A stretch of DNA of 6,989 nt from an uncultured Methanobrevibacter sp. (GTDB taxonomy: Archaea > Methanobacteriota > Methanobacteria > Methanobacteriales > Methanobacteriaceae): assembly GCA_904501935.1 (NCBI GenBank), contig CAJGDA010000080.1, positions 1 through 6,989 of the forward strand, given 5' to 3'. Shown piece after piece: positions 1 through 6,120 of this stretch. Within the stretch, counting starts at the first letter, position 1. Every line of letters begins with the position of its first letter. The notes beneath the pieces are model-generated. The model was given only the letters and a program-made list of their open reading frames with translations. It made no database searches and had not been told where the DNA came from. The position numbers were made by a program, and so were the translations under genes.

Positions 1-1
1 G

Positions 2-208
2 CTATATGGATTTAACTTTAAAGAAGCATTTCCTTCAGATGTTTGGATAAAACGCATTGTTTCTTACCTTTATTTTGATGGAAAAGACATCAGTGTTTCA
101 AAGGTAAGGGAGTTTGGAATGGAAGAATTTGGTGATTATGCTGGATATGTTCAATTGTATATGTTTCACTATGCAAGGAAGTCCGGATTGATGGATAAAT
201 TAAAATAA
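2..208 (+). CDS. 8-oxoguanine DNA glycosylase (OGG family, HhH-GPD), C-terminal fragment
   Basis: This is the last 68 codons of a gene that begins left of the window, open in frame from base 2 to the TAA at 206-208. The peptide carries EAFPSDVWIKRI near its start, matching the [PV]xDVWxKR segment of OGG-type glycosylases, where the Asp (codon 38-40) is the conserved catalytic aspartate. It ends with GDYAGYVQLYMFHYARKSG, matching the 'YAGxxQxYLFHYAR' tail of this family. Enzymes of this family excise 8-oxoguanine from DNA and usually also nick the strand as a lyase. The helix-hairpin-helix motif and catalytic lysine should lie upstream, outside the window, so intactness of the gene cannot be judged. 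The family usually has Val before the Asp and here it is Ser. The assignment rests on the C-terminal motif only; another HhH-GPD glycosylase is the main alternative. Confidence 0.8.
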   Translation, partial: LYGFNFKEAFPSDVWIKRIVSYLYFDGKDISVSKVREFGMEEFGDYAGYVQLYMFHYARKSGLMDKLK

Positions 209-270
209 TATTATCTACAATGATTGTTAAAGATATGACGAATCAGTTATATTCTCTAATTAAACTCTAG

Positions 271-281
271 TTTTTACTTTT
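271..281 (+). terminator. oligo-T tract, possible archaeal terminator of the glycosylase gene
   Basis: TTTTTACTTTT lies 62 bases after the glycosylase stop, with a second T5 run at 290-294. Archaeal termination often needs only T runs without a hairpin, and none is seen here. The region is AT-rich throughout, so the support is modest. Confidence 0.35.
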
Positions 282-356
282 GAATGAAGTTTTTGATGTT
301 TTGGTGGCAAAATTGCACTTTCTGAGGTGAAGTTTTAGTCCAACATACAAGATGAT

Positions 357-370
357 TTTATATTATATAA
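357..370 (+). promoter_or_regulatory. TATA-like box for the MFS transporter gene
   Basis: TTTATATTATATAA lies in the only gap ahead of the transporter. Archaeal transcription usually starts about 25 bases downstream of the TATA centre. A box centred near 361-364 would put the start at roughly 386-390, on top of the ATG at 389. No Shine-Dalgarno sequence sits just before that ATG, so a leaderless transcript is inferred. A second TTTATATA at 373-380 would place the start inside the gene and is less likely. The rest of the 209-388 gap holds T runs, a weak dyad at 304-318 and no credible small gene. Confidence 0.5.
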
Positions 371-388
371 AATTTATATAGTATTTTG

Positions 389-1747
389 ATGGAAAAGAAA
401 AATTTAATCCTATTTATTTGTACAGTATTGTCCTTTTTTGCAGTATTTGCTGTTAATTCAGTCATGGTTGTTATTCCAACAATTGCTGCCGAGTTTCACA
501 TGAGCAATATTGTTCAAAATTGGGCTATTATCATCTTTTTATTAGTTGTGGCAGTATTGTCAGTTCCAGCAGGCCAGATTTCTGGAAAATATGGTCTTAA
601 GAAAGTTACAATCGTAAGTGTTGTATTGTTTATTTTAATTTCAATTGCTAATGTCCTTGTCACATCATCTGAGCAATTTTTACTTTGTCGTTTAATATTG
701 GGCATTTCCCTTGCATTTTTCAATGTTACCTCTATGGCTATGGTTGTATCAGCATTCAAACCGGAGGAAAGAGGAAAAGCATTAGGGATAACAATCACTG
801 GAGTTTATATTGCATTATCTCTAGCACCTGTTCTCGGTGGGGTTTTAAATTACCAATTGGGATGGAGATCTGTAGTTCTATTTGGAGTTCCATTTTTACT
901 CATTATATTGGCATTGCTTTTGACTAAAGTTGATGAAGAGTGGATTCCTTTTGGAAACGTCCCTCTTGATGTAAAGGGATCTGTTGCTTATGGAATAGGT
1001 ATGGTATTGTTCATATATGGATTTACTATACTTAATGAGCTATTAGGCGTAATATTGACCGTTTTAGGTATTATATTCCTTATCATATTCGGATATATAG
1101 AATTAAGGGAAACTCACCCTGTATTTGATATAAGATTCTTTAAAAATCGCAAATTCCTATCAGCCAATTTTGCATCATTGTGTGCATATTTAGCTACTTT
1201 TGCAGTAACTACAATCCTAAATTATCACTTGCAGTATATTAAAGGATATGATTCACAGACTGCAGGCATAATCCTACTTGCAGCACCGCTATGCCAAGTT
1301 GTACTCGCTCCGATTGCCGGAAGGTTGTCCGATAAGTATGTTCCACAAATCCTAGCAGCTATTGGAATGGGGCTTGGTACTGTTTCATTAGTTTTATTCT
1401 CATTTTTAAATGAAGCAACATCTCTTGAATTTTTAATAGTTGCAATGATAATTTATGGTATTGGATTTGGACTCTTTTCACCGCCAAATACAAATGTTAT
1501 AATGAGTTCAGTTCCGCCAAAAGATACATCAGTGGCATCAGCAGCCGTTGCAACAATGCGTACAGTTGGCCAGGCAATGAGTTTGGGAATATTGACATTG
1601 GTATTTGCATTCGTGATGGGCAATGTGCCAATTGTTGAGCAATATTATCCTCTTTTGATAAGCAGTTGTCAGATAACCTGTATTATCTGTGTTGTGTTGT
1701 GTGTAGCTTCTGTATTTGCTTCATTTGTTGGTATCAAATCTGATTAG
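389..1747 (+). CDS. MFS transporter, 14-TM drug:H+ antiporter-like (DHA2/EmrB-QacA type)
   Basis: The 452-residue membrane protein has about 14 hydrophobic segments, roughly at residues 6-33, 45-61, 73-92, 98-120, 131-152, 161-178, 198-214, 217-236, 259-280, 292-311, 321-340, 348-365, 396-412 and 421-447. Motif A of the superfamily is GQISGKYGLKKV (62-73), with a second copy-like GRLSDKY at 311-317. Arg101 in the fourth segment fits motif B. GVYIALSLAPVLGG (138-151) is motif C, typical of proton-driven exporters. The likely role is efflux of a small toxic or hydrophobic compound at the cytoplasmic membrane, but the substrate cannot be read from sequence. The ATG at 389 is preferred over the TTG codon just before it at 386; the first membrane segment starts at residue 6, so a later start would damage it. 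There is no ribosome site before the ATG, consistent with a leaderless mRNA. It stands alone between a repair gene and a convergent isomerase gene. Confidence 0.88.
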   Translation: MEKKNLILFICTVLSFFAVFAVNSVMVVIPTIAAEFHMSNIVQNWAIIIFLLVVAVLSVPAGQISGKYGLKKVTIVSVVLFILISIANVLVTSSEQFLLCRLILGISLAFFNVTSMAMVVSAFKPEERGKALGITITGVYIALSLAPVLGGVLNYQLGWRSVVLFGVPFLLIILALLLTKVDEEWIPFGNVPLDVKGSVAYGIGMVLFIYGFTILNELLGVILTVLGIIFLIIFGYIELRETHPVFDIRFFKNRKFLSANFASLCAYLATFAVTTILNYHLQYIKGYDSQTAGIILLAAPLCQVVLAPIAGRLSDKYVPQILAAIGMGLGTVSLVLFSFLNEATSLEFLIVAMIIYGIGFGLFSPPNTNVIMSSVPPKDTSVASAAVATMRTVGQAMSLGILTLVFAFVMGNVPIVEQYYPLLISSCQITCIICVVLCVASVFASFVGIKSD

Positions 1748-1765
1748 CTGTTAAACCAGTATCGT

Positions 1766-1786
1766 TAAAATAAAAAAAGAAATTGA
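1766..1786 (-). terminator. oligo-T terminator of the peptidyl-prolyl isomerase gene
   Basis: Read on the minus strand, the sequence starting 10 bases past the isomerase stop is CAATTTCTTTTTTTATTTT. This is a strong U-rich tract of the kind that ends archaeal transcripts. No hairpin precedes it. The plus strand has no matching T run in this 48-base convergent gap, so the transporter transcript may run into the isomerase gene. Confidence 0.55.
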
Positions 1787-1795
1787 AAGATAGAA

Positions 1796-2227
1796 TTATC
1801 TTTCTTCAACGGTCACTTTATTCATTTTGTCGCCTTGTTGGATTGCATCAACAACATCTTGACCTTTGATAACTTGACCGAATACTGTGTGAACACCGTC
1901 TAAGTGTGGTTGTGGGCAGTGAGTAATAAAGAATTGGCTTCCACCAGTGTCTTTACCTGCGTGTGCCATTGATAATGCACCAGTACCATGTTTGTGTGGG
2001 TTTCCTTCAGTTTCACATTTAATGGTGTAGCCTGGTCCACCAGTACCGTTTCCGATAGGGCAACCGCCTTGAATTACAAAGTTTGGAATTACTCTGTGGA
2101 AAGTTAATCCATCGTAAAATCCTTCGTTTGCTAATTTTTCAAAGTTAGCTACGGTTCCAGGTGCTTCATTTGGGAATAATTCAAGTTCGATGTTCCCTTT
2201 GTCAGTTTCGATTATTGCGACTTTCAT
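1796..2227 (-). CDS. cyclophilin-type peptidyl-prolyl cis-trans isomerase
   Basis: This 143-residue single-domain cyclophilin catalyses cis-trans isomerisation of prolyl peptide bonds and assists protein folding. It has no signal peptide or membrane segment, so it should be cytoplasmic. The active-site block FHRVIPNFVIQGG spans 43-55, with Phe43, the catalytic Arg45 and Gln53. It is followed by GTGGPGY (61-67), ALSMAH (84-89), GGSQFFIT (95-102) and LDGVHTVFGQV (109-119). The length is that of the compact prokaryotic cyclophilins. The tryptophan that contacts cyclosporin in human CypA (Trp121) aligns with His108, so weak drug binding is expected; this is an inference. The start is fixed by the GGTGAT site three bases before the ATG. 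It is transcribed divergently from argD and converges on the transporter gene. The family call is secure; the in vivo clients are unknown. Confidence 0.96.
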   Translation of the reverse strand: MKVAIIETDKGNIELELFPNEAPGTVANFEKLANEGFYDGLTFHRVIPNFVIQGGCPIGNGTGGPGYTIKCETEGNPHKHGTGALSMAHAGKDTGGSQFFITHCPQPHLDGVHTVFGQVIKGQDVVDAIQQGDKMNKVTVEER

Positions 2228-2230
2228 TTT

Positions 2231-2236
2231 ATCACC
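2231..2236 (-). promoter_or_regulatory. Shine-Dalgarno site of the isomerase gene
   Basis: The minus strand reads AGGTGATAAAATG. GGTGAT matches the 3' half of the archaeal anti-Shine-Dalgarno complement and decides the start codon. The same type of site supports the revised start of the NUDIX gene. Confidence 0.7.
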
Positions 2237-2280
2237 TATTTAATAATTAACAAATATTTTTATGATTTTTTTATAGTTAG

Positions 2281-2290
2281 TATATAGTTT
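2281..2290 (-). promoter_or_regulatory. TATA-like box of the isomerase gene
   Basis: The minus strand reads AAACTATATA here. A start about 25 bases on, near 2258-2262, would give a leader of some 30 bases holding the GGTGAT site. A second candidate, ACTATTTATAG, lies further out at about 2312-2322 and cannot be excluded. The pair TATAGTT at 2272-2278 and 2283-2289 repeats with an 11-base period in the same stretch. Confidence 0.4.
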
Positions 2291-2331
2291 AATCTATTAA
2301 TTAAATGTATGCTATAAATAGTTTAGAAATA

Positions 2332-2348
2332 ATTTAGGCTATCTAAAT
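2332..2348. repeat. inverted repeat ATTTAG-N5-CTAAAT between divergent promoters
   Basis: Two perfect 6-base arms flank GCTAT, giving a 17-base dyad. It lies about 35 bases ahead of the argD TATA box and about 40 bases beyond the isomerase one. The size and place suit a dimeric regulator's operator, but the arms are AT-rich and short, so chance is a real alternative. Confidence 0.3.
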
Positions 2349-2380
2349 ACCTTCTTTGTGGAAGAATTTATTATTGATAA

Positions 2381-2390
2381 AATATATAAA
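2381..2390 (+). promoter_or_regulatory. TATA box of argD
   Basis: AATATATAAA, preceded by the purine-rich GATAA that could serve as part of a BRE, predicts a transcript start near 2408-2412. The leader would then be only about 11-15 bases and would begin at or just before the AGGAGAT ribosome site. Confidence 0.6.
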
Positions 2391-2411
2391 CAATTAGTGA
2401 TTAAATAGTTT

Positions 2412-2418
2412 AGGAGAT
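2412..2418 (+). promoter_or_regulatory. Shine-Dalgarno site of argD
   Basis: AGGAGAT, with AGGAG ending six bases before the ATG at 2423, is a strong ribosome site and confirms that start. Confidence 0.75.
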
Positions 2419-2422
2419 TAAT

Positions 2423-3583
2423 ATGAATACTCAGGAATTAATAAAAATTGAAGATGATTATTTCATTAACACTTTTAACAGACAACCAATCGTTTTGGAT
2501 CACGGGGAAGGTGTTAAAGTAACAGACATTGATGGAAATGAATATTTAGACATGTTTGCAGGTATTGCAGTTAATGCTTTAGGTCATAATCACCCAAAAC
2601 TTGTAAAAGCAATACAAGACCAAGCTGAAAAGCTCATTCACGTTTCAAGTATTTATTACAATGAGCCAGCATTAGTCTATGCAAAAAAATTAATAGACAA
2701 AACAAATTTCGATAGAATCTTTTACGCAAACAGTGGTGCTGAAGCAAATGAGGGAGCTATTAAGCTAGCTATAAAATACACAGGAAAAAGCGAAGTTATC
2801 TCAACTGTTGATTCATTCCACGGAAGAACAATAATGACACTCGCAGCAACAGGTCATGAAGAATATCATGAACCATTTAAACAAATAATGCCAAAAGGCT
2901 TCATTAACGTACCATACAATGATATTGAAGCTATTAAAGAGGCAATCACTGAAAATACTGCAGCAATTATTGTTGAGCCTATTCAAGGTGAAGGCGGAGT
3001 AAACGTTCCAGATAAAGATTACTTAAAGCAAATTGAAGAGCTCTGTCATGAAAAAGACATAGTGTTCATTGTTGATGAGGTTCAAACAGGTTTTGGAAGA
3101 TGCGGAACATTATTTGCACATGAACTCTTCGACGTTAAACCTGACATTATGACAATGGCTAAGGGAATAGGCGGAGGAGTTCCAATGGGAGGCATCCTTG
3201 CAACAGAAAAGGTAGCTGCTGCATTCGTACCTGGAGATCATGGAACCACTTTCGGTGGCGGACCTTTGGTTTGCGCAGCTGCAAATGCAATATTGGATAC
3301 ATTTGAAGAGGAAAATATCTTAGATCATGTTAACGAAGTTGGAGAATACTTTATCAGTGAACTTAAAAAATTGGATAAGGAAATAATAGCTGAAGTAAGA
3401 GGTAAAGGTTTGATGGTTGGTTTGGAGCTAACTGAGCCTGGTGCAAAATATGTGGATAAGTTACGCGAAGAAGGATTCTTAATCAACTGTACTGCGGATA
3501 AGGTTTTAAGATTTGTACCTCCATTAATAATTACTAAAGAAGAAATTGATGAATTCGTAAAAGCATTAAATGAATTATTATAG
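2423..3583 (+). CDS. argD: acetylornithine aminotransferase (class-III PLP aminotransferase)
   Basis: This 386-residue cytoplasmic PLP enzyme exchanges the amino group between glutamate and N-acetylglutamate semialdehyde to form N-acetylornithine in arginine synthesis. Visible class-III features in order are SGAEANE (104-110, PLP phosphate pocket), FHGRT (132-136), PIQGEGG (186-192), VDEVQTGFGR (217-226) with cofactor Asp218, MAKGIGGGVPMGG (245-257) with Schiff-base Lys247, and TTFGGGPLVCAA (275-286). Arg363 in LRFVPPL sits where the substrate carboxylate is bound. The length is normal for ArgD and shorter than GABA or ornithine aminotransferases of this class. E. coli ArgD also transaminates N-succinyl-diaminopimelate precursors, so with lysA and dapF nearby a second role is possible. 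However, Methanobacteriales are known to use the DapL aminotransferase. It is followed after nine bases by the CxxC protein gene, likely on the same transcript. Confidence 0.93.
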   Translation: MNTQELIKIEDDYFINTFNRQPIVLDHGEGVKVTDIDGNEYLDMFAGIAVNALGHNHPKLVKAIQDQAEKLIHVSSIYYNEPALVYAKKLIDKTNFDRIFYANSGAEANEGAIKLAIKYTGKSEVISTVDSFHGRTIMTLAATGHEEYHEPFKQIMPKGFINVPYNDIEAIKEAITENTAAIIVEPIQGEGGVNVPDKDYLKQIEELCHEKDIVFIVDEVQTGFGRCGTLFAHELFDVKPDIMTMAKGIGGGVPMGGILATEKVAAAFVPGDHGTTFGGGPLVCAAANAILDTFEEENILDHVNEVGEYFISELKKLDKEIIAEVRGKGLMVGLELTEPGAKYVDKLREEGFLINCTADKVLRFVPPLIITKEEIDEFVKALNELL

Positions 3584-3592
3584 GTAATTCTT

Positions 3593-4297
3593 ATGGGACA
3601 ATTTATTAATTATAAATGTGATATATGTGGAAGCGAATATATTCGTGATTCGGATGTTTTCTGGATTGATGAAAACCTAGAAATCAACATTGCAATGTCA
3701 TCGAATTCCATATCTGCTGAAATATCAAAAGCATTGGTAAATGGGTATTATCAAGAATATCACTGTTATGACTGTGATAGTACGGTTAAGGAATTTTTAA
3801 TCACTGACAATCCTTCAAAGATGAGCAGTGAGGAAATCCTTAATTTAATTGAAGACTATGACCATACTTTTAAAATTATTAAATTCGACAATAAGTTTCA
3901 AAGTTGTATTTACTGCACAAAAAGTTTGGAATATAAATCTCAAAAAGCATTTGCATTTGACAAACAAGGCGATTTCATAATTGAGGAGTCATTTTTACAT
4001 GACTTTGAGGATAATGAAGATTATGACTTTTGGGGATACTATTATGGTTATTATTGTAATGACTGCAAAAAACAAATCAACAAGTTTGTGGTAATGCAAA
4101 ATCTGTCTTCAATTGATAGGGATTCTATAAGAGATATTCTTAACAATCATACTAATGATCTAACAGTTTTGCTCTTTGAGTATAGGGATAGTTGTCAACA
4201 TTGCGGAGGCAAACTTTATTCCTTAAAAGATTCTTCTTTATGTCCAAGATGTAAGGAGGGTCATTTAAGGAAAGTTAAAGATTTGGATTTTGATTAA
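3593..4297 (+). CDS. unrecognised protein with six CxxC pairs and internal duplication (zinc-ribbon-like)
   Basis: I do not recognise this 234-residue protein. It has twelve cysteines in six CxxC pairs: C9/C12, C58/C61, C105/C108, C155/C158, C201/C204 and C217/C220. They fit three zinc sites of four cysteines each. The first two sites are long-spaced (45-46 residues between pairs) and the last is a short classical zinc ribbon. Residues 9-98 and 105-195 look like copies: both have GYY seven residues before the second pair's first Cys, then a F-x(5)-N-x-S pattern, a helix-like acidic stretch and a hydrophobic strand ending in Phe. The protein is acidic and rich in Asp, Tyr and Phe, with no signal peptide or membrane segment. 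The start at 3593 is the only Met ahead of the first CxxC; its AGGT site is weak and overlaps the argD stop, suggesting translational coupling. Its stop overlaps the convergent NUDIX stop. A role in nucleic-acid or protein binding is a guess only. Confidence 0.85.
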   Translation: MGQFINYKCDICGSEYIRDSDVFWIDENLEINIAMSSNSISAEISKALVNGYYQEYHCYDCDSTVKEFLITDNPSKMSSEEILNLIEDYDHTFKIIKFDNKFQSCIYCTKSLEYKSQKAFAFDKQGDFIIEESFLHDFEDNEDYDFWGYYYGYYCNDCKKQINKFVVMQNLSSIDRDSIRDILNNHTNDLTVLLFEYRDSCQHCGGKLYSLKDSSLCPRCKEGHLRKVKDLDFD

Positions 4298-4698
4298 ACC
4301 TCCCAATTTCTTTTTTCCAATACTTTTTTAAGTGAACTGGTTATTTCCAGTGTTTTTAGTTTATCTAAGCTCGTCCACATCCAATCAGTGTGCTCTTCAC
4401 TTATTCTAACTTCACCATTGATGACATTCAGGTACATTATCAGTTGAACTGTTCTTTTGTGCATATAATCGTTTTGAACAGCTTCACAAAAGCTTTCAGT
4501 TTCCACATCCAAACTGGTTTCCTCTTTTATTTCACGTATAAGTGCGTCTTCAAAATCTTCTCCCTTATCCACTTTTCCACCTGGAAGCTCCCACATTTCA
4601 GGGTCAGTTTTACTTTTAGGATGCCTTTTCACAATCAAGATTTCGTTTTTGCTGTTTTTTATAATCCCTCGCATTGTAAGTCCAAAATTTTTATTCAT
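4294..4698 (-). CDS. NUDIX hydrolase (MutT-like)
   Basis: This predicted 134-residue enzyme belongs to a family that hydrolyses nucleoside diphosphates linked to another moiety, such as oxidised dNTPs or sugar nucleotides. The NUDIX box runs from Gly41 to Leu63 with the G-x5-E-x7-REUxEE pattern complete. Glu56, Glu59 and Glu60 of REIKEETSL bind the metal, and WELPGGK comes just before. The usual Gly near the end of the box is Ser62, a tolerated change. The C-terminal EEHTDWMW segment resembles the end of MutT-like domains. The frame is open to an earlier ATG at 4728, but that one has no ribosome site. The ATG at 4698 has GTGAT four bases ahead, as in the isomerase gene, and starts right before the first strand. 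It converges on the CxxC gene with a 4-base overlap and is divergent from lysA. A housecleaning role is likely; the substrate is not predictable. Confidence 0.9.
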   Translation of the reverse strand: MNKNFGLTMRGIIKNSKNEILIVKRHPKSKTDPEMWELPGGKVDKGEDFEDALIREIKEETSLDVETESFCEAVQNDYMHKRTVQLIMYLNVINGEVRISEEHTDWMWTSLDKLKTLEITSSLKKVLEKRNWEV

Positions 4699-4702
4699 TT
4701 TC

Positions 4703-4707
4703 ATCAC
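4703..4707 (-). promoter_or_regulatory. Shine-Dalgarno site that decides the NUDIX start
   Basis: The minus strand reads TTAGTGATGAAAATG. GTGAT precedes the ATG at 4698 by four bases. The upstream ATG at 4728 follows GATTTAAACA, which has no such match, so the shorter protein is preferred. Confidence 0.55.
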
Positions 4708-4765
4708 TAACTTAAGTTTATTTTTCATTGTTTAAATCTTATCGGCAATTTTGATTCCTTCACTA

Positions 4766-4775
4766 ATTATAAATA
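4766..4775 (+). promoter_or_regulatory. TATA box of lysA, possibly shared with the divergent NUDIX gene
   Basis: ATTATAAATA predicts a start near 4796 and a leader of about 30 bases containing the AGGAG site. On the minus strand the same block reads TATTTATAAT and could serve the NUDIX gene, with a start near 4745. This leader is too short for a lysine riboswitch. Confidence 0.5.
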
Positions 4776-4814
4776 ATATTAATTTTAAATGTAAAAACAT
4801 AATGTAACTTTTTT

Positions 4815-4819
4815 AGGAG
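4815..4819 (+). promoter_or_regulatory. Shine-Dalgarno site of lysA
   Basis: AGGAG lies eight bases before the ATG at 4828 and follows a T6 run at 4809-4814. It fixes the lysA start. Confidence 0.7.
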
Positions 4820-4827
4820 TTTTAATT

Positions 4828-6111
4828 ATGGATTTAAATATTAAAATAAACGATAAAAACCACTTGGACATTGGAGGAGCCGATGCATGTGATATTGCAG
4901 AAGAATTTGGAACTCCAACCTATGTAATTGATGAAGCAAGAATAAGGGATAATTACAATAGATTCTACTCTGCTTTTTCAAAATATTATCCAGATTTCAA
5001 AGTGTTTTACGCATGTAAAGCCAATACCAACCTTGCAGTAATGAAAATTTTAGAGTCTGAAGGTTGTTGTATTGATGCAGTTTCACCTGGTGAAGTCCAC
5101 ATATCTAAAATGCTTGGTTTTTCAGGAGACAGGATACTTTTCACTGGAAACAACATTACTAATGACGAGTTGAAATTTGTCCACGATGAGGGGGCAGTTC
5201 TAAATATCGATTCCGTTTCAGCTTTAAAAAGATTAGCGAAAATCGTTGATCCTGAAGGGTTGAAAATTTCATTTAGGGTAAACCCTATGGTTGGAGCAGG
5301 ACACCACGACCACTGTATCACTGGTGGAGTAATGAGTAAATTCGGTATAATGGATAATGAAGCGGTTGAAGTTTATGAAATGGCAAAAGAATTGGGATTC
5401 AATCCAATTGGTATGCACTCCCACATTGGATCAGGCATATTGGATCCGGAGCCATTCAAATTAGCTATTGAATCTACAATGGATATCGCAGGAAAAGTCC
5501 ATCAGGAAGCTGGAATTGACTTTGAATTTGTCGATTTCGGTGGAGGGGTAGGTATTCCATACACTCCTGAAGAAAATATCGTTGATTTGGACAAATTCGC
5601 AGAAGTTAATGTAGGTTTATTTAAAGAAAAAATAGAAGAATATGATATGGGCAACCCAACCATGTATTTAGAACCGGGCAGATACCTAGTCGGTGATGCA
5701 AGTGTGCTTCTTGTAACTGTCAACAGTGTAAAACAAAGCTACAGAAAATTCATTGGAGTGGACGCCGGTTTCCACACACTCTTAAGACCTGCAATGTATG
5801 ATTCATACCATCACATTGTAGTGGCCAATAAAATGGATGCTGAAAATACTCAAGAAGTTGATATTGCAGGAAATGTATGTGAATCAGGAGACTTGTTCGC
5901 ACGTGACAGGCCAATGCCTGAAGTAGAGGAAGGAGATCTTTTAGGTATCTTAAATGCAGGAGCATATGGTTTTACAATGTCTTCAAACTACAACTCAAGA
6001 CCATTAACTTCAGAAGTATTGGTAACTGACGGAAAATGTAATTTGGTGCGTGAAAGAGAAACCTTTGAAGATTTATATGCAAAACAAAGAGTTCCACCAC
6101 ATTTAAAATAA
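4828..6111 (+). CDS. lysA: diaminopimelate decarboxylase
   Basis: LysA removes CO2 from meso-diaminopimelate to give L-lysine, the last step of the pathway, in the cytoplasm as a PLP-dependent dimer of alanine-racemase-like fold. The 427 residues are normal for the family. FYACKANTN (60-68) carries the Schiff-base Lys64 in the TIM barrel. His199 in GMHSHIGSG (195-203) stacks on the cofactor. GGGVGIPY (238-245) and EPGR (282-285) form the phosphate and substrate pocket. CESGD (351-355) supplies the catalytic Cys351 and Glu352 across the dimer interface, and NAGAYG (376-381) supplies Tyr380. The KFGI motif at 171-174 is also present. All key residues are intact, so the enzyme should be active. 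It leads a likely two-gene operon, with dapF starting nine bases after its stop. In pseudomurein-walled archaea its product also feeds the cell-wall peptide. Confidence 0.97.
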   Translation: MDLNIKINDKNHLDIGGADACDIAEEFGTPTYVIDEARIRDNYNRFYSAFSKYYPDFKVFYACKANTNLAVMKILESEGCCIDAVSPGEVHISKMLGFSGDRILFTGNNITNDELKFVHDEGAVLNIDSVSALKRLAKIVDPEGLKISFRVNPMVGAGHHDHCITGGVMSKFGIMDNEAVEVYEMAKELGFNPIGMHSHIGSGILDPEPFKLAIESTMDIAGKVHQEAGIDFEFVDFGGGVGIPYTPEENIVDLDKFAEVNVGLFKEKIEEYDMGNPTMYLEPGRYLVGDASVLLVTVNSVKQSYRKFIGVDAGFHTLLRPAMYDSYHHIVVANKMDAENTQEVDIAGNVCESGDLFARDRPMPEVEEGDLLGILNAGAYGFTMSSNYNSRPLTSEVLVTDGKCNLVRERETFEDLYAKQRVPPHLK

Positions 6112-6120
6112 GTTGATATT

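Noticed and set aside
304..318. Imperfect dyad GTGGCAA-AATTGCAC upstream of the transporter
   Set aside because: The arms pair only with a bulge and the region is low in complexity; too weak to call an operator, though it lies 40 bases ahead of the TATA box.
324..330. Orphan Shine-Dalgarno-like GAGGTGA in the gap before the transporter
   Set aside because: No start codon lies at a usable distance; the ATG at 352 is over 20 bases away and opens only nine codons.
386..388. TTG as the start of the transporter
   Set aside because: It is immediately followed by an ATG in the same frame; the ATG is the simpler choice and there is no ribosome site that favours TTG.
4390..4710. 106-codon plus-strand open frame opposite the NUDIX gene
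   Set aside because: It lies antisense to a gene with a complete NUDIX box, has no ribosome site, and its Phe- and His-rich product looks like the complement of the real gene.
4776..4827. Lysine riboswitch or attenuator ahead of lysA
   Set aside because: The predicted leader is about 30 bases, far too short for the lysine aptamer, and the T6 run at 4809-4814 has no hairpin before it.
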